A stretch of DNA of 64,000 nt from Agelas oroides (lineage: Eukaryota; Porifera; Demospongiae; Agelasida; Agelasidae). Positions 11,341-21,115 of the stretch are shown here, in pieces; the first letter of the stretch is position 1; every line of letters starts with the position of its first letter. The notes under the pieces were generated by a model, which saw only the letters and a list, made by a program, of their open reading frames with translations, ran no database searches and was not told where the DNA came from. Location: contig OX422183.1 in NCBI GenBank assembly GCA_949130485.1, forward strand, positions 18,631,934 through 18,695,933, given 5' to 3'. The translations under genes were made by a program, and so were the position numbers.

Positions 11341-11614
11341 TAGTGTTTTCAGAATAATTTTTTTTTGCTAACTGCATGCATAAGGAAACCATGCAGAGAG
11401 GAAGCTTCCCGGACATCTTACAACCATGATCTTGCAGATATAGTAACCACTGAACAGCTTTGAAAGGGGTACACCTGTATGTATCAAAGACCACGCAATA
11501 ACTACAGATATTGTAAACACTGAATATCTGTGAGAGTCACCACAAATAATCTCCCACCTTCTACTGTAAATTTTGAATATTTCCCGAAATTTGCACTTTA
11601 TAGATATATGCATG

Positions 11615-12011
11615 AACAATCAACGAACCACATCTCCCTTATAAAACAGGCCTAGATGTTATGCAAAGTCACCCACTGCGCAGGACGTGTTTCGGCCAAT
11701 ACCAGGCCTCATCAGCTGCGCTGGGGTGACCGGGAGATGGGGACTGCTATCTCATGCACAGAATGCAGTCAGGTGGCTGGCCTTATTCAAAAGTCGGTAG
11801 AGACTCCTCGAAAGCACCGTCTCTTCGTGCAGCTGTTCTTCGTGCAGCTGTCTTTCGTTCGAAGGTCTTACGTAGCGATTGATCGTCACGTGTTATCGAC
11901 GCGTGCGTGCGCGCGCGCGCATACAGAGGCACTGGAGGTACCGGAAGTATTGATAATAAGGCACAAGGCAAACAGTGTAAGGCAAACAGTGCGTGTTTAA
12001 AGGCTGTGTGT
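11615..12011. mobile_element. Ribozyme-bearing insertion, retrozyme- or Penelope-like
   Basis: Alignment of X1 with X2 (18397-18400) shows about 395 bp present only in X1, between gcatg and gcctcagtggg. It is richer in CG than its surroundings (a cgcgcgcgcgc run near 11910) and carries one hammerhead ribozyme on the minus strand. Hammerheads of this minimal type I form are known from Penelope-like retroelements and from small non-autonomous retrozymes. I see no reverse-transcriptase frame, no second ribozyme and no clear target duplication. A loss from X2 rather than a gain in X1 remains possible. Confidence 0.55.
11668..11730 (-). ncRNA. Type I hammerhead self-cleaving ribozyme
   Basis: On the minus strand, stem I strand GTCACCC-CA-GCGCAG (11730-11716) is followed by the core CTGATGA (11715-11709), stem II GGCC, a seven-base loop and GGCC (11708-11694), and then GAAA (11693-11690). 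After CAC comes the cleavage triplet GTC (ending at 11684) and the returning stem I strand CTGCGC-AGT-GGGTGAC (11683-11668). Both halves of stem I pair perfectly around an internal loop, as needed for loop-loop contact with stem II. Helix III is only A-U and C-G with a two-base turn, too small for one molecule, so cleavage may need a dimer, as described for retroelement hammerheads. All conserved core bases are present. Confidence 0.88.
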
Positions 12012-12429
12012 GCCTCAGTGGGTGGCTGCTGCCAGGGTGTAGCGTCGGCTACCTGGAGCCCCTTCAGCTCCACCATGATAAGTTTATATTCACAAGGTAT
12101 ATATACAAGTTGGAAAACCAATGTGCTAGATGGTATTAGTGCTCCCCGACTTGACTCATCTTCTGATCATGCTGGTGCCATACCGATATTCTGCTGGCCT
12201 TGTAACTGGAATAAGCAGTTGAGACAAATAGAGAGAGGGTCGAAAATACGATGATACTCATTTGGCATTATTTTTTGTATTGTTCCACGCCCCTTTCAAT
12301 CAGCTACAATCCTTTACAGCTGCCCATGAGTCTTATTTTCTCCCAACAACTTAAGAGCTAGTCTCAATGACATATACTATAAACCACACCAGCTAGCTGG
12401 CTGGGTTCAAATAGTAATTATATATGTCT

Positions 12430-12755
12430 GGAGGTAGTTGAACGGGAGTCGGTAAAACGCGGAATAACGGAATAGTTTTTAATTGACTGGAAATGAAAAT
12501 GCTTTGAACTTTGCCGACACGGCACGTGCAATTGCAACCCATCGAGGTTGCTCTGTTACTGTTGTGTGCTGTAGAGGAACTATGAACATTGGGCCGACCC
12601 TCAACAGTTGCCCTATAGCCAGAACTAATCTGAAAAAAAAAAAAAACACCTTATGGTTGATTTTATAAAAATGTCCAAAGTTTCATCCTTAAGTATGGAG
12701 TACTATGGTGCATGGCAAGAAGTTACCATGCGCCATAGAACTCCATACATAAGTT
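12430..12755. repeat. Left arm of the foldback element plus 24-bp hairpin
   Basis: This stretch is the counterpart of 18830-19494. It begins with gagtcggtaaaacgcgg and ends in a palindrome at about 12696-12752 in which GTATGGAGTACTATGG pairs with CCATAGAACTCCATAC. At its end it joins the middle of unit C directly. The sequence gtactatggtgc here is the empty site for the element at 19495-20155. Confidence 0.65.
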
Positions 12756-13790
12756 GTTGTTGATGGCGTATATGTTTCTGCTTGGGCAGTGTAAAGTTTT
12801 CAGCTGGATTCTTTAAATCCACTGACCTAGGTACAACCATCTTGTTGGCAGTGTAAACATGGATGCTAGCTAAGGCTATCTTGTGTCCCAGCAGCACTCT
12901 CACAGTCATGTTGAGAAATGGATAAGTTTTGGAGGTTCTCAAACATCATGTGGTTGGCTTTAATAAACTGTGAATCAAGGCCTTGTGCTATCCCTACATA
13001 TATAGTCTACGGACTCACAATTATTCTCTAGTTTTACTTCATAATTAAGATAATTATGGTTGCATTACTTATAAATATCTCACCATATTTCACCCTTTCA
13101 AATTATTGTGTTGGCAACAATCCACCTACATTTCAATGCATTTATACACGATAATTTCACAGAATTGGTACAGTTCCGACACTTAATTCCTTGGCATAAT
13201 TAAATTCATCACAATTATGCATGTGTTATTTGTTTTCATAGGTAAAGATGATTGTGAGGGTGACAATGGTCAGATTGAAAATTCCTACAAATTTGCTATT
13301 GAGAAGGTAATCCAAACATTTGTCATTGTTTTTCCCTTTGTGTGCAAGTGCAATGTAGGATAAACTAATCGGTTGTCCATTAGTCTGTCTGTCAGTCACT
13401 CTGACTGTCTCAAGAAGTTTGAAAGATCACTAAAACATTTGTTTAATGACATGTACGTGCTGATGCAAATGTATGTGCATATTAGACCACTCATGAATAA
13501 TTAATAAGCCCAGAAGCTTTGATGTTCAATTAGTCTGGAAGTATTCATATTCACTAAAATACCCCAGAGCAATTAACTTAAACACCTCTCTTGGTGGACT
13601 AAGTCAGTTTTGACAACCTTAGCAGTTAGTATAATCACATCGGCTTCACCTCGGTAATTACGTTAACTGCTGCAGTTGTCAAAACCTCGTAAAAACCTGT
13701 ACTTGGTGCCTAACCTATATTTATTTCACGGGTAGCACTGATTGTATTCCTCATTTGTATTTCCATTTTTACAGGAGGACTACTAAGGAG
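12755..13790 (+). pseudogene. Unit C: 5'-truncated copy of the membrane-protein unit
   Basis: Only the 3' part remains: the acidic-tail exon 13242-13306 (KDDCEGDNGQIENS) and the EDY-stop exon 13775-13786. The exon with the membrane helix, present in units A and B, is deleted together with surrounding intron (compare the join near 13095). The unit therefore cannot make the family product on its own. Confidence 0.6.
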
Positions 13791-14027
13791 TAACACGAAC
13801 ACAGTTCATCTAGACTAAAAACTCACAGTTAGATGGTAGAGTAGTTTGTAGTTAAACTTATAGATAAACTGAGCACTTTATGCAGTCGTGCACGGATGGT
13901 ATGAAATATTGTCACCTATTTTAACTGATTAACAACCAAGTAGGCTTGATGGTATTTACTGTAATGAACAGTAGGTACTCATGAAACATATTTTTGTTGC
14001 TGCTGAAATTCGAACCCAAGACCTTGT

Positions 14028-14226
14028 CATGCTGTCGTACTACTCATACATACCCGATATCGTAGCAGGCTCACTATAAGGAGTGTATGGTGGGGTTTCA
14101 CTGTAGTCAGCACTGAGAGAGTGAGAACTGCCTGAGGTCTCTAGGCAATGCTGCCTATGTAGCTTGTCTTCCGCTCTCTGCCAGAAGTCCAAGTGGCTTA
14201 ATGGTAAGAGCATCTGACTCGTATTC
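14028..14226. other. Inverted segment relative to X1 (microinversion)
   Basis: The segment between ccttgt and acatcacgagg is the reverse complement of 7471-7672. One breakpoint falls inside the tRNA-like SINE, so its B box (near 14010) and A box (near 14195-14215) are now in opposite orientations. X1 keeps the SINE intact and is thus the likely original order. Confidence 0.8.
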
Positions 14227-14687
14227 ACATCACGAGGAGGGGGCAGGGGGGTCACAAGTTTATGTCACAATGACATTATCAAAACCCAAGACCTTCTGCA
14301 TGTGTACTAGCCACTTGGACGACCAGATAGTTTGTAGATGTCCCCCTAGAACAGCCTTACATCCATTAAGTTTATGTTTTTGTCTGCATTTCACGTTCAC
14401 TGGCTCTTACTACTTTTAAAATGACTTATGTGATGTGATGAGGACACACTTTAGCATGAAGACACACCCAGTCACCATTGATGCTCTTAAATGCTCTCTT
14501 TCTTTCTTGCCACACTCACAATCTACCAGGAGGTTTGAAGAGCAGACAGAAGTGGCCAGATGTGGCAAGAAGTATCTAGTGTATTTTGGGAGTAAATCTT
14601 TGTCCCCATCCCAGTATATCCAATAAGCTACCCTCTCTCACTTATACGTAAAAGAAAACATAGCTGTTATTTATAAAGCTTTCTTAC

Positions 14688-14889
14688 CTGTCAAAGAGAG
14701 CACGCAGCTCCTGCCTTTTGCAACAAGTGCAGTGTCCACACATTGCCATTGGCCTTCACTGAATTCATCAATGACCTTTCGTCCTGCAGGCCTATCACCT
14801 GATCCGCATGGGATTGGGTGAAAAGACAGCCTCCCATAACAGATACCTCCGTGGTGGTGGTCCTTTCTATTGTACTCGCAAATGAATGT
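14688..14889 (-). CDS. Orphan internal exon, Cys/His-containing, unknown family
   Basis: A minus-strand frame of 67 codons runs from about 14889 to a good donor (ctctttgacag then gtaagaaa). It contains CEYNRKDHHHGGICYGRL, then HPIPCGSGDRPAGRK and FSEGQWQCVDTALVAKG, a coding-like composition with five cysteines. There is no ATG, and an in-frame TAA lies just 5', so the acceptor must be within the first codons. The whole 400-bp neighbourhood is absent from X1. It may be a stranded exon of a gene once present in the ancestral block. I do not recognise the domain. Confidence 0.4.
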
Positions 14890-14943
14890 TTATTTAGTTA
14901 CTACATATGTCATAATTGCAATCATTCGGCATTTTCTTTGCAG

Positions 14944-15032
14944 GTAGTATTGCTCTTGCCATCACACAAGTGAAGACTGAACCATCAAAATGCAGCAGAA
15001 TATGTTATAATAACACATTTGAAAGACTTTAG
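14944..15032 (+). CDS. Possible terminal exon, unknown product
   Basis: After a pyrimidine-rich acceptor (ttttctttgcag) the plus strand reads GSIALAITQVKTEPSKC and SRICYNNTFERL, then TAG. The X1 copy (about 7979-8060) carries a one-base loss that shifts the frame, so at most the X2 copy could function. The phase (1-in) matches the membrane-protein family. The EDY-stop type exon follows at 15220-15231. Confidence 0.3.
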
Positions 15033-17022
15033 GTGTTATTTGTTTGTCTTTAACAACTTCCCAATATGTTTAAGATGAAACCTCTGAAAGGAGGACAACC
15101 TCTGGACAAATGGCCCATCCCCAATGTGTCTTTTGTTCGGAGGTTTTACTATAAATCTTTCCTAATTATTTCACAGGTAGCACTGATTGTATTGCTTGTT
15201 TGTATTTTTGTTTTTACAGGAGGACTACTAAGGAGTAACACCAACACAGTTTGTACAGTTAGATTGGTAGAGTGGGTATAAGCAAAAATTATAGTTCCAG
15301 TCAGCACCTTATAAAAGCATGGTGTGAAAGTTTGTGGTCTATTTCACTTCAACAATTATAACAGGTTATTGTGGTTATTGTGCAGGGTGATCAAGCTACG
15401 GCATGATAGTTACTGTAAGTTTCATGCACCAAAAAAGTGATCACAATAATTGTGGATTTGGTTGACTGAGAATGTACATAGGTGGAACCTTGAGACAGCT
15501 AATCTGGGCAAGTTGATATAGTAAAATGTTGTATGGATGATAACCCCGTGTTTAATTTGCAGCCAAGTTGATACAGTGAAATGATGTATGGATGATAATG
15601 ATTTGTGCAACCCTGATTACTTCCGTTTTTACGGTTGTGGAACTAATTGCTTCCCGAATGAACATGAATATAGACTTCAGGACATTTAAACTGTACTTTA
15701 CATGGTCACTAAATTATTTCAACTGTATTGATGTACATGTAGTCCATTTCTACTGTTACTCAACGACCACTTAAAAGAATATACACGCTTGATGTGGTGC
15801 TTATAGCATGCCAGTGTTGTGTACTTCATCTGTCATCAAATTCTTGGTTCACACACACAATTACTTCCAGTACTTTTAATTTGCCCATGCGAAAAGAGAT
15901 TGTGAAAGCAAGAAGCAGGCCATGTACTTGAGTCCAAAAAGTCCAAATAAAGCAAGTTTACTATTACAAAGATCACCAAAGCAAACAACAGGAAGGAAAA
16001 ACTGAAGAACATGATCTTACATATATATATCACTGCAATAACAAGCTGGTTGTTTTAACCACAGAGTCGTTACCTTGGTTACAGCCAAGCTGAAGAGACA
16101 GTGGTTATGAGAACTTTACTTTGGTATGGAAGATTAATTGCATAAGGCAACCCCCAGTGGCACCTGCCCAATTCATCAACCCTAACCCTTATACTTTGGT
16201 ATGGAAGATTAATTGCGTAAGGCAACCCTCAGAGGCACCTGCCCAATTCATCTTACAATTCACTGACAACCCTCAGAACATCTGTGAAGGAGTCACTACA
16301 AATAGTCTTCAAATTGCAGTATTGAACTTCCATGCTTTTAATGTAAGCAGGTGATTCTATTCTAAGGGGTTGTGAGCATACCATTTCTGGACAGCTTGCT
16401 ATAGATGTTAAGTTGGTGTTTGTAATTGTTGTTATGATATTACTCAGCTTCGAATCGTTGATGGTTTGCAAAAAAAACAAAAACATTAATGAACAGAAAT
16501 ATACTCGAAAATGTCATGCTAAAAGGTGCACAAAGAAAAGAAGACACAAATGTGAAGGTAAATTTACAAAGCGTATTCATCCCAACATCCTTTTCACGCT
16601 TATAGTGCATTTGTGGTTGCATTGCATCTTTGATTTAGGTATTACTAGTATTACATGTCCGCATAATTCCCACATGGAGACTCGCTGATATTGAGACGCT
16701 AGCAGGGTTACTGACCTGGAACTTTAACAGCTAATGAAGGCCTAAGGTGCTACCAGAACACTCAAGTGAACTACATTGTGTACCAACTGTAGCCTCATTT
16801 CCAGACATTCTCGCTGTCCACTGTTTGATCAAAAGCTATCAAAACCTGGATGACGGGATGGTCTGGGAATGAAGCTATACAGACTGCACTTTATGAGGGT
16901 GCTACTCATTGGAGGGGTTAATACCAAAAGTATTGTCATTTTGCTGCAAGTATACAAATTATTGGTGAATCCTAGCTATAAACTAAGGCAGCAGACATTG
17001 TATTACTCATTGTTCAAGCTCT

Positions 17023-17397
17023 TCAGGCTCGGTATCCAATCACAAACACTTGACAAACTGCCCCGCTCCCTGATTCTGGTCCAGAGAACTGAGCATTCAG
17101 GTTTAGGTCAGGTGTCACTGGAAACCACATGTTTTCAGAGTTGTAAGACAAAGCATCTTGCTGATACACGCGGCCATACAGGTACTTCTTGTACTCCAGC
17201 ACACCATCAGTGGTCCACACAGCCACTTCTAGATCATCGTTCCTGTCAGTATTATATCCTGTCTGTAGAGTAATGTAGATCAAGACCTCTTTGGCTAAAC
17301 CTGGTAAACCAGCAGCTGTGAGGTTGAATCTTTGGATTGAAGATGGTTTATTGAGGTCCAAATCACCAAGTTTAGTTTTAGCAATCGGCTGCCACGC
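17023..17397 (-). CDS. Terminal exon of a secreted-type domain protein, unknown family (X2 copy)
   Basis: This is the paralog of 10078-10452, again 124 codons plus TGA behind a ttag acceptor. Substitutions are few and mostly mild (S/T and S/A changes near the middle, T/N after the SENMWFPV segment, and a different final pair, RA for QV). Keeping an open frame in both copies supports real coding. The neighbouring intron and minisatellite are shared with X1. Confidence 0.6.
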   Translation of the reverse strand, partial: AWQPIAKTKLGDLDLNKPSSIQRFNLTAAGLPGLAKEVLIYITLQTGYNTDRNDDLEVAVWTTDGVLEYKKYLYGRVYQQDALSYNSENMWFPVTPDLNLNAQFSGPESGSGAVCQVFVIGYRA

Positions 17398-17733
17398 CTA
17401 AGGAATCAAGTACATATTTTATTATTATCAGATCATATGATAGACTATAGAATCAATCCACAAGGCCAACATACACTTATATAGATGCAAGTCATATTTG
17501 TCTATGCTGCAATGACCAGGAGGCAAAATCAACTCCAAACACCTGAACTATGTATAGCAAAGTTAAATTCATAGCATCTGAGCATTCCACTTACCATTCT
17601 GGTAGTTTGCTTGTAAATTCAAAAAAGGCAGTCTGCTCAGAGCTATACAGCTAGTTAAACTGCAGCAGTGAATCAGCTTTTGACATACACAGGGAAATAC
17701 ATTCCAACACACTTCTTTATATACCACACACAT

Positions 17734-18125
17734 CACTACCAGGTAGTGACCAACAATTACCTATACTACCAGGTAGTGACAGTACCAGGTAGTGACCAAC
17801 AATTACCACTAGCAGGTAGTGATGTTTGTGACTGACAGTTACCACTACCAGGTAGTGACTGACAAATACCACTACCAGGTAGTGATGTTTGTGACTGACA
17901 ATTACCACTAGCAGGTAGTGATGTTTGTGACTGACAATTACCACTACCAGGTAGTGATGTTTGTGACTGACAATTACCACTACCAGGTAGTGATGTGTGT
18001 GACTGACAATTACCACTACCAGGTAGTGATGTTTGTGACTGACAATTACCACTACCAAGTAGTGATGTTTGTGACTGACAATTTCCACAAACTGTCACTA
18101 TCAAGTAGTGATGTTCACTATTTAG
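17734..18125. repeat. 36-bp minisatellite with a palindromic core (X2 copy)
   Basis: About ten units homologous to 10799-11340. In this copy most units carry the perfect palindrome CACTACCAGGTAGTG, and one unit is shortened. Linker variants favour atgtttgtgactgacaat over the atgtgtgtg form common in X1. Confidence 0.9.
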
Positions 18126-19494
18126 TTTTTTCAGAATAATTTTTTTTTGCTAACTGCATGCATAAGGAAACCATGCAGAGAGGAAGCTTCCCGGACATCT
18201 TACAACCATGATCTTGCAGATATAGTAACCACTGAACAGCTTTGAAAGGGGTACACCTGTATGTATCAAAGACCACGCAATAACTACAGATATTGTAAAC
18301 ACTGAATATCTGTGAGAGTCACCACAAATAATCTCCCACCTTCTACCGTAAATTTTGAATATTTCCCGAAATTTGCACTTTATAGATATATGCATGTAGC
18401 CTCAGTGGGTGGCTGCTGCCAGGGTGTAGCGTCGGCTACCTGGAGCCCCTTCAGCTCCACCATGATAAGTTTATATTCACAAGGTATATATACAAGTTGG
18501 AAAAACAATGTGCCAGATGGTATTAGTGCTCCCCGACTTGACTCATCTTCTGATCATGCTGGTGCCATACCGATATTCTGCTGGCCTTGTAACTGGAATA
18601 AGCAGTTGAGACAAATAGAGAGAGGGTCGAAAAATACGATGATACTCATTTGGCATTATTTTTTGTATTGTTCCACGCCCCTTTCAATCAGCTACAATCC
18701 TTTACAGCTGCCCATGAGTCTTATTTTCTCCCAACAACTTAAGAGCTAGTCTCAATGACATATACTATAAACCACACCAGCTAGCTGGCTGGGTTCAAAT
18801 AGATCTACATAATTATATATGTCTGGAGGTAGTTGAACGGGAGTCGGTAAAATGCGGAATAACGGAATCTAGTAACTTTTAATTGACTGGAAATGAAAAT
18901 GCTTTGAACTTTGCCGACACGGCACGTGCAATTGCAACCCATCGAGGTTGCTCTGTCACTGTTGTGTGCTGTAGAGGAACTATGAACATTGGGCCGACCC
19001 TCAACAGTTGCCCTATAGCCAGAACTAAGGAGCACCGTGATCCTTAGCCGGCCTATCTGAAGGTACTACTACAAGTATTGAAGTTAGCTCAACACTGCTG
19101 AGCTGCTGAGGACTAAAATAAGTTATGAATTGTCTGAGCGATGCGTGAGATTAAACGCACAAACTGAGAGCAGCTGCCATGGCTGCAGCAAAATCCAAGG
19201 CTACTAACTCGCGCTTCTTCTAGCTGTATAGGGCAACTATCGAGGACTTCTACAAAGTGTTCATAGCTCCTATACAAGTCCAGATGCAGATAGCAGTGGT
19301 GGGACTACTTTGCTGGATAGTGGTGTAGAGCGGCTGCAAGGGGTGTGGCCTAAAATTATTCCTGTTGCTATGGAGATGCCAATTTTTTATGTCAATTTTA
19401 GTAGCCTAAATTACCCAAATCTGAAAAAAAAAACAACCTTATGGTTGATTTTATAAAAATGTCCAAAGTTTCATCCTTAAGTATGGAGTACTAT

Positions 19495-20155
19495 CAGTGG
19501 CGGATTTAGGGGGGGTAAGGGGGGTGCAAATGCACCCCCCTTTGGCGGCTAGTAATGTATTTTGCGTACATAACTGCACGAGTCCATCAAATGATTATGC
19601 AACAGTGGCATGCAGCAACAACAACCAGGCACAGTTACACATTCACGTATCAGTTCCTTACTGATCTCCAGACGTTTGACTAGGCCTAGAGTTGCTTCGA
19701 GATATTCAGTTCGGCCCGAGGGGTCGCCACGGCGCGCCTCGGCGTACGAGATTTCGAAATCCACTGGATTTCACGGATTTCAGTTTGGATTTCTGGATTT
19801 CAGTTTGGATTTCTGGATTTCAGTTTGGATTTCTGCCGACAGGTTTCTTCTTGTATGTTCTTGGATATTTTAGTTATAGTTCCCAGCTTAGCAAAAATAG
19901 TTGTAGTTTTGGTTAAAACTAAATTTTAAAAAGGCCATACTAAAATGTATTTAGTTAAAGTTATAGTTAACTAAAACAACACTGTCGGACAGTGTACGAT
20001 TCTTTTGTGACGGACCCCTCGGTTCGGCCTTCCAGCTATATTTCGTATGAGTGCGTTCACGTGACCGAAAGTGGGCGTGGCAACCCAAAAATTTCCGGCG
20101 CGCGAAGCGCGGCGGTGAATCAACCCCCCTTTCTAAATTTCTAGATCCGCCACTG
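19495..20155. mobile_element. 661-bp TIR element (CAGTGGCGGA ends, 5-bp duplication)
   Basis: Ends are CAGTGGCGGATTTAGG on the left and GATCCGCCACTG on the right. The flanks repeat ACTAT (19490-19494 and 20156-20160). The paralogous site near 12705 reads gtactatggtgc without the element, proving a clean insertion. Inside are G-rich then C-rich subterminal runs and an 18-bp repeat (near ggatttcagtttggattt) present three times. Non-autonomous. CAG ends and 5-bp duplications occur in hAT-related families, but the assignment is tentative. Confidence 0.85.
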
Positions 20156-20245
20156 ACTATGGTGCATGGCAAGAAGTTACCATGCGCCATAGAACTCCAT
20201 ACATAAGGACCAAACTTTGGACATTTTTATAAAATCAATGGTAAG

Positions 20246-20863
20246 CAGGCCCGTAGCCAGGATTTTCAGAAGGGGGTTACATGGATGTGTGATTGGTATG
20301 TATGCACACATAAGTATGCAAGACTAGGGGGGTCTGGGGGCATGCTCCCCCAGGAAATTTTTTGAAAATTAGATGCTCTGAGATTGCTTCTGAGGCCATT
20401 TTGGGACAGAAGCAGAGCCGTAGTAGCTACATGGCTCGCGGAGTATTGCATCCAATTTTTGGCTGTCCATGTATGCATTTGCTAAGCCAGCTGACTTTGA
20501 ATTTCCACGAAAGAAGGTACTAAGGTTGGCAGAACAGCAGATGGGGGGACATCACTATAAGGACAATTCTCGAGCGCCAGAACTAGCGATTTATTTACGC
20601 ACGTATTTACGCGCGTCCTTTCAACGCAGCGGCGTAAAACAGCTTCCGCGCGCGTTCCGCGCTGGTCCTCCACGAACAAATTCGCATAGCTGCAACTAGG
20701 CTCGTTTGGACAGCGGTGGTTCTCTATAGCAACGAGACTAGTGGACCATTTTCAAACAGTAGGACACTTAAAATGTACAGTTAAGCGGTGTATATAAAAT
20801 CTTTTGGAGGTCAAAAGGGGGGTTCGAGCGAACCCCCTCGAACCCCCCCTGCCTACGGGCCTG
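20246..20863. mobile_element. 618-bp TIR element (CAGGCCCGTAGCC ends, 5-bp duplication)
   Basis: Ends are CAGGCCCGTAGCCAGG and CCTGCCTACGGGCCTG. The flanks repeat GTAAG (20241-20245 and 20864-20868). The empty site survives at about 3884-3888. Subterminal features are a G-run, the motif ggcatgctccccc, and an A/T run, shared with relics near 31660, 38540, 41030 and 51240 and with a second complete copy at 38683-39311. Non-autonomous, with no usable open frame. Confidence 0.88.
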
Positions 20864-21115
20864 GTAAGGCTCAAAATGTCCATACTGCAGATTTGGGTTA
20901 CTTGGGCTTCCAAGATTACCTTTAAAAATTTGCAGCTCTGTAGCATCAAAATTAAGGGAAGCCACGCCCCCTGTGACGTCACATGCAGCCGCTCCATCAG
21001 TGCCGAAGTTTTCATTTCTGGTCAATTAAAAGTTATTCCGTATTCCGTTATTCCGTTCCGTATTCCGCGTTTTACCGACTCCCTATTTGAACCAAGTCTG
21101 TTCTTCAGAAGGTAG

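Larger units (their letters stand above)
7340..12490. repeat. Segmental duplication block X1 (paralog of X2)
   Basis: The block is collinear with about 13.91-18.9 kb. Shared parts, in order, are a tRNA-like SINE, a fragment of the unit 3' end, a 53-bp tandem repeat, the minus-strand 124-residue exon and the palindromic minisatellite. Differences include a 200-bp inversion, a 400-bp segment present only in X2 (14.52-14.92 kb) and the ribozyme-bearing insertion present only in X1. Around 9545-9610 the plus strand can be read as a Lys/Cys-rich peptide (KCHAKKCTKKRRHKC) also present in X2 at about 16500-16560. I cannot support a gene for it. Confidence 0.75.
13910..18900. repeat. Segmental duplication block X2 (paralog of X1)
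   Basis: The block is collinear with X1 with high identity. Internal differences are described under the inversion, the orphan exon, the minisatellite and the ribozyme insertion. Gene fragments inside are listed separately. The remainder shows no additional supportable gene. Confidence 0.75.
18790..21115. mobile_element. Large foldback element with two nested insertions
   Basis: Left-arm motifs (gggttcaaatag, gagtcggtaaaatgcgg, aacttttaattgactgg, aaatgaaaatgc, acccaaatctg, attttataaaaatgtccaa, ccttaagtatggag) recur in reverse order and complement on the right, ending ttttaccgactccctatttg. The arms span roughly 18790-19494 and 20161-21115 and meet at the palindrome around tatggtgcatgg. Two TIR elements are inserted, one at the centre (19495-20155) and one in the right arm (20246-20863). 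No open frame of note. Arms differ in length and have diverged. Foldback is descriptive; the superfamily is unknown. Confidence 0.6.
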
